A DNA stretch of 64,000 nucleotides from NCBI GenBank assembly GCA_963555705.1, contig OY743169.1, positions 7,626,014-7,690,013 of the forward strand, read 5' to 3'. The notes under the pieces were generated by a model. It worked only from the letters and a program-made list of their open reading frames with translations. It was not told where the DNA came from and searched no databases. A program made the translations under genes and the position numbers. Numbering within the stretch: position 1 is the stretch's first letter; each line of letters opens with the position of its first letter. This document shows positions 9,853 to 18,386 of this stretch, in pieces. Source of the DNA: Ligustrum vulgare. Lineage: Eukaryota > Streptophyta > Magnoliopsida > Lamiales > Oleaceae.

Positions 9853-12434
9853 TATCTGGCCACCACCACTTGAGAATCGTTCCGTTTCTCCATGAGGAAA
9901 TCCAAACCGGCTCTTTGTACTTCTTCATTTCTCACTTCGTCGTAATGGATTTGACGAAGCGAAGGGATCCTAATTTCAACTGGACATACCGCCTCGGCTC
10001 CATACGCCAATGAGAAGGGTGTTTCACCAGTAGCGGTGTGGGAGGTGGTTCGAAGTGCCCATAACACCAGAGGTAGCTCGTCTACCCACGCGCCCTTTCT
10101 GAATTCCAGCTTCCTTTTCAGGGTGTTTTTTATGGTTTTGTTCACTGCTTCCACTTGCCCATTGGCCTGCGGGTGATGTGGAGATGAAAACAGCTTTCTA
10201 ATTCCCAAATCATCACACAACTCGTCCACGCTTCTGTTTTTAAACTGTTTAGCATTGTCACTAACCAGCGAATGGGGTACCCCGAACCTGCATATGATAT
10301 TCTTCCAAATGAACTTGGTGGTGTTGGCCTCGGTGATTCTCATAAGTGGTTCAGTCTCAACCCACTTGGTGAAATAGTCAATTGCTACTATAGCAAAGCA
10401 ATTATTTCCGGCACCCCTAGGCATAGGACCTATAATATCAACCCCCCATTTTGAAAAAGGCCAAGGGCTGGTCACCACGGTTAGCCTGTGATGTGGCTGG
10501 TGCAGTATGTTTGCGTGTCTTTGGCATTTATCACACTTGCGCACAAAGTCATGAGAGTCCTTTCGCATAGTGAGACAGAAATACCCCTGTTTGAGGGCTT
10601 TTCGAGCTAGCGATAGTGCCCCGGCATGGTTGCCACATATACCTTCATGGATTTCCCTCATTACATATCGCCCTTCCTCAGGCCCAACACATCTTAGCAA
10701 CGGGGAGGTGAAACTCCGTTTATATAGTAGATCATCCAAGAGTACGAAATTGGCAGCATATTTTTGCAATTTCCGAGCTGCTTCAGGTTCGTTTGGTACT
10801 GTCTGGTGCCTTAAATATGCAATCAGCGGATTCATCCAGGATCTCTCTTCCTCTACCATCCAAATCTCTGGTCCTGGTTCAATAGAGGAGGTCAACATGC
10901 GCTCAACTGGGATCAGATTATATAGCTCCGCATTACTGCTGCTTGCTAGTTTGGACAGAGTATCGGCGTTGGAGTTTTTTGTTCTGGGGATGTGCCGCAA
11001 TTCCATTTCTTCAAAGTGTACCGCCAAATCTCTTACTTTCTTCAAGTAAGCAACCATAGAGGGTTCTTTGGCAGAAAATTGCCCATTGAATTGATTTACA
11101 ACGAGCTGCGAATCGCTGTTCGCCACTATGGACTTGATCCTTAAAGCTTTGGCAAGTCTTAACCCAGCTAACAACGCCTCGTACTCAGCAACGTTCTTCG
11201 AGGCTTTGAACTCGAAGCGGATTGCGCTATGTAGTTTAAACCCTTCCGGGCTAATTAATAATATGCCCGCACCGGATCCCTCCTTAGCCGAGGACCCATC
11301 AACAAATAATTTCCACTCTTGGTTAACCTCTGTGTTATCAGTCATTTCGACCTCCGGCAGGTGTGTGAATTCGACTACGAAATCAGCCAAAGCTTGGGCC
11401 TTTATCGCAGTCCGAGGCGCATAGTGTATGTCAAACTGGCTTATTTCTATTGCCCATTTCAGTAATCTCCCAGATACATCTGGTTTTTGCAACACTTGTC
11501 TCATGGGAAAGTCGGTGAGCACGTGTATGGAGTGTGCTTGAAAGTAGGGGCGAAGTTTGCGAGAAGCGGTGAGTAGTGAAAGGGCAAGTTTCTCCATATC
11601 TGGGTAGCGTGTCTCCGCATCTAGCATGGCTTTACTCACGTAATATACTGGAAATTGATTCCCCTCCTCTTCTCTGACCAACACGGAGCTAACAGCCTCT
11701 TTGGACACAGCCAAATACAAGTAGAGAGGCTCGCCAGCCTTTGGCTTTGATAGCAATGGGGGTCGTCCCAAGGATGCTCTCAGGTCGGCGAAGGCCTGCT
11801 CACACTCCGGTGTCCACTGGAATCGTTTCCCCCCTTTTAGAATTTTGAAAAATGGCAAGCATTTGTCCGTAGATTTGGAGACAAATCGATTCAGGGCTGC
11901 GATTCTTCCCGTTAAGCTTTGCACCTCCTTTGGATTTCGAGGCGATTGCATGTTTAACAAAGCATCGATTTTGTCGGGATTAGCTTCGATTCCTCTTTTA
12001 TTCACCATGAACCCAAGAAATTTTCCAGATGCTACTCCAAATGCACACTTCGCCGGGTTGAGCTTCATCCGATATTTCCTCAAAACATCAAAGGCCTCTG
12101 ACAAATGGTGGATATGATCCGCGGCGACCATACTTTTGACCAACATGTCATCAACATACACCTCCATGGTGTTTCCCAACTGTTTTACAAACATGCGATT
12201 CACTAGCCTCTGATAGGTAGCTCCCGCATTTTTCAAGCCGAACGGCATTGCTTTGTAGCAATAGAGTCCTCTCTCTGTTATAAACGAGGTATGTTCTTCG
12301 TCCGATTCGCACATGGGGATCTGATTGTATCCGGAGTAAGCATCCATGAAGCTCAGGAGCTCATGCCCTGCTGTAGAGTCAACCAATTGATCGATCCGAG
12401 GCAGTGGAAAACTGTCTTTTGGACATGCCTGGTT
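9816..12434 (-). CDS. Tat pol: RT fingers/palm, two RNase H domains, integrase core
   Basis: From 12386 the frame reads the RT blocks FMDAYSGYNQI, MPFGLKNAGATYQR and YVDD (residues 77-80 of this segment). A degenerate native RNase H follows (PLYLYLAVS to ALADFVVEF). A second RNase H has the acidic set in FVDGSS, AEYEALLAGL, NSDSQ and NADTLSK, the archaeal-type domain gained by Tat elements. The integrase follows with the HHCC finger (GNHAG...CDKCQRH) and DDE residues in WGVDIIGP, VSDNAKQF and NGQVEAVNKT. It would copy the element RNA into DNA and insert it. A TAG at 12435-12437 separates it from the upstream RT segment in the same frame, and a frameshift near 9855 removes the C-terminus. Confidence 0.92.
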   Translation of the reverse strand, partial: NQACPKDSFPLPRIDQLVDSTAGHELLSFMDAYSGYNQIPMCESDEEHTSFITERGLYCYKAMPFGLKNAGATYQRLVNRMFVKQLGNTMEVYVDDMLVKSMVAADHIHHLSEAFDVLRKYRMKLNPAKCAFGVASGKFLGFMVNKRGIEANPDKIDALLNMQSPRNPKEVQSLTGRIAALNRFVSKSTDKCLPFFKILKGGKRFQWTPECEQAFADLRASLGRPPLLSKPKAGEPLYLYLAVSKEAVSSVLVREEEGNQFPVYYVSKAMLDAETRYPDMEKLALSLLTASRKLRPYFQAHSIHVLTDFPMRQVLQKPDVSGRLLKWAIEISQFDIHYAPRTAIKAQALADFVVEFTHLPEVEMTDNTEVNQEWKLFVDGSSAKEGSGAGILLISPEGFKLHSAIRFEFKASKNVAEYEALLAGLRLAKALRIKSIVANSDSQLVVNQFNGQFSAKEPSMVAYLKKVRDLAVHFEEMELRHIPRTKNSNADTLSKLASSSNAELYNLIPVERMLTSSIEPGPEIWMVEEERSWMNPLIAYLRHQTVPNEPEAARKLQKYAANFVLLDDLLYKRSFTSPLLRCVGPEEGRYVMREIHEGICGNHAGALSLARKALKQGYFCLTMRKDSHDFVRKCDKCQRHANILHQPHHRLTVVTSPWPFSKWGVDIIGPMPRGAGNNCFAIVAIDYFTKWVETEPLMRITEANTTKFIWKNIICRFGVPHSLVSDNAKQFKNRSVDELCDDLGIRKLFSSPHHPQANGQVEAVNKTIKNTLKRKLEFRKGAWVDELPLVLWALRTTSHTATGETPFSLAYGAEAVCPVEIRIPSLRQIHYDEVRNEEVQRAGLDFLMEKRNDSQVVVARYRKRWPGTTIKG

Positions 12435-12437
12435 CTA

Positions 12438-13240
12438 ATTCGAAAAATCAATACATACTCTAAGCTTCCCATTGTGTTTTGGTACTAAAACAGGGTTTGA
12501 TACCCACTTCGGATAGCGCGATTCTCTGATGAATCCATTTTTCAATAGCTTCGTGACCTCGTCTTTCAAGGCCTCATACTTGTCTGAACTCATAGGTCTT
12601 CTCTTCTGCCTATGCCCAGGGCTTCGTGGATCAACCTGGAGTCTGTGACATGCCTCCTTAGGATCAATCCCGACCATGTCGCCATGCTTCCATGCGAATA
12701 CATCGAGGTTTTGAAGTAGGAAGTCCTTTAATTGACTCTTGTATTCGGTTGGCGAGTCCAGTTCGACCTGTAATTCCTTGATTGGGTCTACGCCGAAGCA
12801 CTCCAACCTTTCGGCCGGGGTGGGGCAATTGTCACCTGCCATCCTGGGGTCTAGATCTGCTAAATCCTCCTCTAAGATCATCGTGACGTCCTTGTCTCCA
12901 GATGGCCTTTCACCCAATCTTTCAGGGTATGGAGCAGCCTCGGTCATGGCTACATCACTGATCATGTTTAAGCTTCGATCTTGAAACTTCCGGATTGCAT
13001 TTGTGTAACAAGCCCGGGATTCTGTTTGGCTTCCCCTCACAGTTGCAACGCCATGCTCCGTAGGGAACTTCATGCAAATGTATTTGGTATGCGTTACAGC
13101 CCCCAAGTCAATGAGACCAGGCCTCCCAATTGAGCCATGATAGGAGGAGATTTTGTCAACCACCAAGAATTCCATAGGGATTCTGGAGAGGGTAGGGGCT
13201 TGCCCTACTTCAGTCATAAGGGTTATGGACCCTCTGGGGG
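12438..13240 (-). CDS. Tat pol: protease-RT linker and N-terminal RT
   Basis: After a frame change at about 13250-13275 this frame reads the YGFTGDSITP block, then PRMA...ECFGVDP, FAWKHGDMVGIDP, HRLQVDP, RRPMSSDKYEALKDEV and VLVPKHNGKLRVCIDF. These are the canonical steps from the protease flap into the Ty3/gypsy RT N-terminus. It ends at TAG (12435-12437), where related proteins have a leucine or similar codon before N-ACPKD, so the stop looks like a point nonsense change. The next segment continues in the same frame. Confidence 0.88.
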
Positions 13241-13519
13241 TTATGCTGTCCCCGGTGAATCCGTATATCGGATCAGGGACCGGAATGAGGGGGTGCTGAT
13301 CCCCATCTTATCAAAAGTTACCCCGTAAATCACATTTACCGAGGCACCATCATCCACCATCATCCGTGATAGCCCATTTCGAGCCACCACCACCCTAATA
13401 ACCAATGCGTCGTTGTGTGGGAAGTGTACTCCAACAGCATCGTCTTGTGTGAAGGTGATAGGTTCCGTCCGAGGCACCCCCACAGGATGGGAGTGGATAT
13501 GATAATTCACGTTGGCGGG
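13241..13519 (-). CDS. Tat aspartic protease segment
   Basis: This frame follows the gag stop directly, in the same reading frame, and contains the catalytic block MMVDDGASVNVIY. The Asp-Gly-Ala/Ser signature is that of retropepsins, which cut the Gag-Pol polyprotein. The frame is lost at the end of the domain by a one-base change near 13255-13275. The start is taken as the codon after the gag stop, because no ATG is needed if the stop is suppressed. The first sense codons are CCC GCC AAC. Confidence 0.75.
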   Translation of the reverse strand, partial: PANVNYHIHSHPVGVPRTEPITFTQDDAVGVHFPHNDALVIRVVVARNGLSRMMVDDGASVNVIYGVTFDKMGISTPSFRSLIRYTDSPGTA

Positions 13520-15562
13520 CTACTTGGCCTCTCTTATATGCCTCTTTTGGGAGTTGCTTGTGCTCCCACCTGGGTGGGGGCCTCCTAATATTGTGTCGAT
13601 TTCACGGATGGGGAGGTCGGCCACAGGCAGAGGTGGTTCCCGTGTGTCTTTGGCATGTGCCGAGGCGGTGTCTTGGCCCTTATTCCTGTCTCTTTGACGA
13701 TTATCAATTCTTTCCTTAGTTGAGTTCTTCCACGGAGCTCTCCTATCAGCTCGGTTGAACTTCTGGCCACCAGATTTTTGTGTCCGCCCTGTGTCAGGGG
13801 GAAAGTCACCTCTACTTCTCCCCTGTGCCTTTTGGTCGGCTAGCATGTGGATTTCTCTGCAATCCTCTGTTGCGTGACCGTAATATCTGTGGTAGGCACA
13901 GTAAGCCCCAATCATGGGCTGTTTTCCACTTCGACCGCTTTCCACTCTCCCTTGAGCCGTGTGAGGATTTTGAGAAGGGGTGTTAGAGTGTAAGTGAGGG
14001 ATAGCCTCCATGATTTCTGCTGCAAAGCTAGATCCCGTCCCCGGGAATGGCCGAGGCGCGCCACCTCGGTTACCGCCGATCCTATCCTTGTTTCCTCCCT
14101 TTTTGAGGTCCGCTTCATTGGGATATCCGAGGTTGTATCTCCCTTGGGGGTGATTATCTCTGGCCCTAGCCATTTCCTCTGATACAATCTCTTCCTTCAT
14201 CAGGTCTACCAGGGTATTGTAATCTCTTGGTTTCCTGCTCCGGACATCCCTCCAAAACATGCTGGTCATATCTAGCCCTCCTTTTAGGGCGGAGAACATC
14301 TCCGCTTCTGTGATATTTTCGCAGATATGCATTTCTTCAGTGAATCTAGCTAGGTAACTTTTCAGAGATTCGTCCATTCCCTGCCTCAGATCCTGAAGGC
14401 GTTGGAGTGGGAGTTGACCAGGCCTGGAAGAAACAAAGTCATTCTTAAAAGCAGTTTTCATATCCCTCCAACGGTGGATGCTGCAAGGAGGGAGTTTTTT
14501 ATACCATCGTATAGCACTTCCCTCGAGGGTTAAAGCAAAAGCTTTACATTTCAGTGCCGGGGTGGCCCCGGCTATTTCCATGCTGGCGCGGTAATTTAAC
14601 AGGTGATCATCAGGATCACCTCGGCCATAATACTTTGCTATTTCCGGCATTTCAAAGTCATGGGGGATGGGGGATCTACGGAGGCCCTCTGTGAAGGGAC
14701 TTACTTCCTCTTCGTCATCCAATTCGTACGACGGCAGCTCGCTGTTCTCGTCATAACCGGAATACTCCGGATCACGGTATTGGCCATAGAGCGGTGGAGC
14801 GTACTCCTGCCCTTGCGGTGGTGGAACGCGGCCGTAGTTTGGCCTTTCATGGCTCTGTAACTCATTGCGGGGGTTAGTCCAAACTACTTCGGCTCTTCTT
14901 TCTTGCCTATTCCTAGGCTCATGTGCTGACGCCATCCTTTCTTCCCCCATACCTCGCTGGTTCCTGTGCATTTGACCCTGCGATAAGGCTTCTTCGGCGC
15001 GTCGCTCGCGCCTATTTCTAGGCTCTGCGACATTGTGCCGACCTGGGTCCGTTTGTTCCCGTCGCTGTCCCCTGAATAACCCTCCTATTCGGCTAAAAAC
15101 ACTTCCGAAATTTGCGGGAGAAGCCTCCCTGCGTCTAGCTGGTGGTGGGTTTTGTTCCTCATGTGTTTCATGTTCTGGGTCTCGCTCGTAGAAGGGTTCG
15201 GATTCCACTTCGGCGTATGCCTGCGGGTCCTGATAATAATAAGATACAGTGACCGTCTCAGATGGTGAATAATGTGGCTGTGAGTATTGCCGGGGCATCG
15301 CAGGTTCGTTCACAGCATACCCTCCGGCCATAAAGGCATTCATTGCAGCAGTTTGTTCTATTTGCTGCCTCTGCATCTCCAGCATTTGGGCCGCCATGAG
15401 TGTCATGTCTCGCATCATGCGGCGATTTCGGCGCCGACGAGGTGGATTAGGTTGTGCCGCCTCCTCGTTGGCGTTTTCATGGAGTTCTTGAGGAACTTCG
15501 TCCTCGTTGTTTCGGCCACTTCTTTCCCTACGGGGGTTAACATCACCATCACTTTCATTCAT
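13520..15562 (-). CDS. Tat Gag polyprotein, 680 aa
   Basis: This is the longest intact frame of the element. The N-terminal third is very Arg/Glu-rich, with repeated RNRRERRAEE-type segments. A retrotransposon gag domain follows, with EIAKYYGRGDPDDHL, FALTLEGSAIRWYKKL and FVSSRPGQ. A zinc-knuckle-like CAYHRYYGHATEDC is near the C-terminus, as in other Tat Gags. Gag forms the cytoplasmic particle that packages the RNA. The start at 15562 has an AATG context after the tandem-repeat leader and gives a normal Tat Gag length. It ends with a single TAG in frame with protease, which suggests either readthrough or a separate start for Pol. Confidence 0.9.
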   Translation of the reverse strand: MNESDGDVNPRRERSGRNNEDEVPQELHENANEEAAQPNPPRRRRNRRMMRDMTLMAAQMLEMQRQQIEQTAAMNAFMAGGYAVNEPAMPRQYSQPHYSPSETVTVSYYYQDPQAYAEVESEPFYERDPEHETHEEQNPPPARRREASPANFGSVFSRIGGLFRGQRREQTDPGRHNVAEPRNRRERRAEEALSQGQMHRNQRGMGEERMASAHEPRNRQERRAEVVWTNPRNELQSHERPNYGRVPPPQGQEYAPPLYGQYRDPEYSGYDENSELPSYELDDEEEVSPFTEGLRRSPIPHDFEMPEIAKYYGRGDPDDHLLNYRASMEIAGATPALKCKAFALTLEGSAIRWYKKLPPCSIHRWRDMKTAFKNDFVSSRPGQLPLQRLQDLRQGMDESLKSYLARFTEEMHICENITEAEMFSALKGGLDMTSMFWRDVRSRKPRDYNTLVDLMKEEIVSEEMARARDNHPQGRYNLGYPNEADLKKGGNKDRIGGNRGGAPRPFPGTGSSFAAEIMEAIPHLHSNTPSQNPHTAQGRVESGRSGKQPMIGAYCAYHRYYGHATEDCREIHMLADQKAQGRSRGDFPPDTGRTQKSGGQKFNRADRRAPWKNSTKERIDNRQRDRNKGQDTASAHAKDTREPPLPVADLPIREIDTILGGPHPGGSTSNSQKRHIREAK

Positions 15563-15639
15563 GTCTCAGAAGGATTTCTGGTCTTATCTTGCTTTTCAAG
15601 GATAGATAGGCCTTTGTCTTGCTGCTTCAAACCTTTTTC

Positions 15640-15905
15640 AAGGGTGTTTAAACTTATGTTTCAAAGTTCCTACCTTTTTCAAGGCTGTTAGCTTATCTTT
15701 CAAAGCTCCTACCTTTTTCAAGGCCACTAGCTTATCTTTCAAAGCTCTTACCTTTTTCAAGGCCACTAGCTTATCTTTCAAAGCTCTTACCTTTTTCAAG
15801 GCCACTAACTTATCTTTCAAAGCTCCTACCTTTTTCAAGGCCACTAGCTTATCTTTCAAAGCTCCTACCTTTTTCAAGGCCACTAGCTTATCTTTCAAAG
15901 CTCTT
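15640..15905 (-). repeat. 39-bp tandem repeat in the 5' leader of the Tat element
   Basis: Six to seven head-to-tail 39-bp units between the PBS and the gag ATG, each containing ACCTTTTTCAAGG and TTATCTTTCAAAGCT. Because 39 is a multiple of three, the minus strand reads an open KDKLVALKKVGAL-type 13-residue repeat. That frame is not joined to gag. Units are nearly identical, indicating recent expansion. Tandem repeats in this position are common in Tat elements. Confidence 0.9.
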
Positions 15906-16007
15906 TGCAGTTATCCGCTCTATTGTAAGAGGTTATTCGTTCTTTTTTTAGGACTACTTTTCTATGTGTGGCTTTTTATCATGTATTTTCGTGGTTAGCA
16001 GTATGAT

Positions 16008-16025
16008 TTCCCACAGACGGCGCCA
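16008..16025 (-). other. Primer-binding site of the Tat element
   Basis: Minus-strand TGGCGCCGTCTGTGGGAA begins three bases inside the 5' LTR end. A TGGCGCC start is typical of Tat and related Ty3/gypsy primer sites. The matching tRNA was not checked. Confidence 0.85.
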
Positions 16026-16028
16026 AAA

Positions 16029-16701
16029 TGTTGACCACAAAATCCGGCTGGACTTTGGACCAACAAGTCTCAGCTCCTCCCTCTTTGACACGGGGATCTC
16101 CTGCGCACTAGGACAAATAGTCAGCTTGCAAAGGGGGTCGAGGTGGCTCCCGTTTGCACTCCGATGCCTAAGTCAGTACTCATTTTAGGCGAATATATAT
16201 ATTGAGTGCGGGAAATATAAGTGTGTAAAAGAGAGAAAAGGGAGTGAGAGAAATATAGAGTTAAGAGTGAGAAATTGCTAACCCCTTACTTGGAGACAAT
16301 TGCGCTTCATTTATAGAGGAACTTCTTGTCTTGGATCACGACACGTGGCATACTTTACACTTGTCATCACCCTAGCTTATGGATGTGACAATCTTGCTTT
16401 TCAACCGTAATCATTGCTACACTTCGTAGGGGATGGGCGTCTGTCACGTCTGGGTAAAGACAGTGTCACATCACTGACTCCATCTCTCTCTTCTGGTCAA
16501 CGCCATAAAGCGCCCCGGCTGAGTATAAAGCACATCGGCTGGGCGTTAACCAGGTCGGCTAAAGAGGTTTGCTTGACATACCACCTCGGCATTCATCTCA
16601 AGGTGATATTCCAGGCCTCAGCTGTGGGTCAAGGTCCATTGGGCCACTATTGGGCCTTCGCTGGTGGATCACTGTACCTCTTTTTGGGCCCGGAGTCAAC
16701 A
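16029..16701 (-). repeat. 5' LTR and promoter of the Tat element
   Basis: 673 bp, same length as the partner LTR. A minus-strand TATA-like CTATAAAT at 16309-16316 points transcription toward gag, so this is the 5' LTR of the minus-strand element. Flanked outside by AGGTT (16702-16706). Confidence 0.93.
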
Positions 16702-16703
16702 AG

Positions 16704-16854
16704 GTTACTTCAAAGTTCAAAGGCAAGAAAAATGAAGAACTCGACGCAAACTAACATAGGTGAAGGTCCACCAAAAAGCCAGTCATCACAACAACAACAA
16801 TGTTCCATAAGAAACATAGGAACTGTGATAGATTTGAATAGCCCAAATGAGTGA
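16704..16854 (+). pseudogene. Last exon of the FAR1-related relic
   Basis: The sequence right of the Tat TSD continues the FAR1 exon. The acceptor CAG at 4506-4508 is duplicated in the TSD. Joining the donor at 4428 to 16704 keeps the Lys-rich frame and runs through a Gln-rich stretch to NIGTVIDLNSPNE and TGA at 16852-16854. This puts the Tat insertion 3 bp inside the final exon. The downstream 400 bp look like 3' UTR and flank. Confidence 0.6.
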
Positions 16855-16936
16855 TTTGGAGTGGATTTTGATTTGGGAAATTGAATTGTGTTTTGTCAAG
16901 AATTGTAGGAAATGTAGGTTTACTTTTGAAAAACTT

Positions 16937-17059
16937 AACAATTTTTTGTAAAGGCAAGCTAAATTGTATTTTGTTCTTGAAGCTTGCTACTTGTGTTAAC
17001 AACTTTTTTGTGAAGGTAAGCTAAATTGTATTTTGTTCTTAAAGCTTGCTACTTGTGTG
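16937..17059. repeat. Tandem duplication, about 61-bp unit
   Basis: Two copies containing GCTAAATTGTATTTTGTTCT followed by AAGCTTGCTACTTGTG, starting near 16937 and 16998, with a few differences. Probably in the 3' flank of the FAR1 relic. Nothing else is seen to 17329. Confidence 0.7.
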
Positions 17060-17329
17060 AACCGTGTAATCTTAATGATTTCTATGGTGTAAATTGGATG
17101 AGCCTGTTTATTTTGGTATTTGATTTTAGCTCATTTGTTTATTACATACACTATGAAGCAATTAAGAATAATATTCAGCCAAAACAGGTGCATAGATTTG
17201 AAGATAATTTATTCACAAGAAGAACAGACAAGTTTCATGACTTCAACATTAACATATAACTACTTCATACTAGTTTCCAGACTTCAAGCTTAATCACTCT
17301 AAAATAGGCTACAGTATCTCAATTCTTGA

Positions 17330-17689
17330 TCATTGATGCATCTTCCCTTTCCACTTGTCGTCCCCGGATGGTTTCCCCTTCCGTACGGTGAAGTTCATTA
17401 TTATCTCCAAGTCATCTTCATCTACTATCCGAGCACACATTTTTAGCATCATTGACAAATCTTCGGTTTCATCCTTAGCCTTGCTAAATTGGCCAATGTC
17501 CCACTCGAAGAATCCGCATTGCTTACTACAATTGAATAACAAGTTTCCTTTGGACTTCTCGATGTTAACCACTTCGAACCACCTTACGTAGCCCTCTCCA
17601 CACCAGGGGCATGTCTGCTTGTTACGACATTCACGTGCCCAGTGCCCTGGTTGCCTACAGCAATGGCAGACATCACGGTTACCCCCCAT
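17330..17689 (-). CDS. Small CCHC zinc-knuckle / GRF-type zinc-finger protein, 119 aa
   Basis: A clean single frame. Residues 8-21 form a CCHC knuckle (C8, C11, H16, C21, with CRQPGHWAREC). Residues 27-63 match a GRF-type zinc finger: CPWC at 27-30, then NCSKQCGFFEW at 53-63. The rest is acidic to basic without motifs. GRF fingers bind single-stranded nucleic acid in DNA-repair and topoisomerase proteins, and short plant proteins combining these fingers exist, often of unknown role. It could instead be a fragment of a larger gene or a transposon-borne ORF, since neighbours are relics and no introns or promoter are evident. The ATG at 17689 is the only in-frame start just before the first finger. 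Confidence 0.6.
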   Translation of the reverse strand: MGGNRDVCHCCRQPGHWARECRNKQTCPWCGEGYVRWFEVVNIEKSKGNLLFNCSKQCGFFEWDIGQFSKAKDETEDLSMMLKMCARIVDEDDLEIIMNFTVRKGKPSGDDKWKGKMHQ

Positions 17690-18215
17690 TATAATTCCTC
17701 CTGTCTGGATAAGTCAAGAAAAAATAGCAGTAAGTTAGCATAAAGTTATAGTCAATCCATAATCTTAGACTGAAGTTACAAGAGATCATTAAACTACAAT
17801 CAGTCCAACAAAATTAAATTTTTAGTTTCTTGTTTCATTCAGAGCATCTAACGTGGTGCATACACCAAAAAGGGCAAAAATTAGAATGGTCGGAATCAGA
17901 ATGCTAAAAAGAAACGAAGAAATCGACATTGAAATTTCTAAATTGATTTAGGCACAACAAATCACTAAAATATATGATGAAGAATCACTAATTTATAGGC
18001 ACAAAAAATCACAAATATACACGATGCAGAAACCAGAACACGGTCATGATGCAGCAAATCTTGCCATAACCAGGTGCAAGGTATCATACCAAGGTTCTGA
18101 TGCAGCGGAATTTGTATAGAAATTTTTTGCAGCTGCAGCAATGTCTTCAGGTTTGAAAAATAAAAATAAAAATGAACCAAAATCACTAGATTCAGAACTA
18201 GATGAACCAAAATCC
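17690..18215. other. Non-coding upstream region of the zinc-finger ORF
   Basis: AT-rich sequence with no supported frame. It would be the 5' flank, promoter or leader introns of the minus-strand ORF ending at 17689, but I see no clear TATA box. Confidence 0.3.
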
Positions 18216-18386
18216 TCCGTTTGGTAACACTATTTAGTTTATAAACTGGTTTATTTATAATTTTGAGGTAAAAAGTAGTAGTTAAAAATTGGAGAGAGAA
18301 AATATATGTGATTAAAAAGTGGTTTGGAAAATTGTGTGGTTTATAAATTAGTTTATAAACAAAAAATATGCTTTTACCAAACGAAG
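18216..18386. mobile_element. MITE, TTTGGTAA family, copy 1
   Basis: About 170 bp with inverted ends CCGTTTGGTAA and TTACCAAACGAAG and internal inverted GTTTATAAAC-type blocks. It carries the words TTTGAGGTAAAA, GTGGTTTGGAAAATTGTGTGG and TTTATAAAC shared with copies near 25.8, 50.3, 51.1 and 57.7 kb. No transposase. Confidence 0.65.

Larger units (their letters stand above)
4512..16701 (-). mobile_element. Complete Tat-lineage Ty3/gypsy LTR retrotransposon, 12.2 kb
   Basis: Two 673-bp LTRs of identical length bound the element, each with TGTTGAC...GTCAACA ends. A perfect 5-bp TSD, AGGTT, lies at 4507-4511 and 16702-16706. The order on the minus strand is 5' LTR, PBS, tandem-repeat leader, gag, protease, RT, RNase H, a second RNase H, integrase, an oppositely oriented accessory gene, PPT and 3' LTR. 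The second RNase H and the antisense accessory gene are hallmarks of the Tat lineage. I count about ten substitutions between the LTRs by eye (about 1.5%), so insertion is recent. Even so the pol frame has at least two frameshifts and one nonsense codon, so this copy is probably not autonomous. It is inserted into the last exon of the FAR1 relic. Confidence 0.95.

Noticed and set aside
10272..12488. Plus-strand ORFs opposite pol
   Set aside because: Shadow frames of a strongly supported RT/RNase H/integrase reading frame.
15640..15905. 39-bp repeats considered as a CRISPR array
   Set aside because: Units are head-to-tail without unique spacers, in a plant retrotransposon leader.
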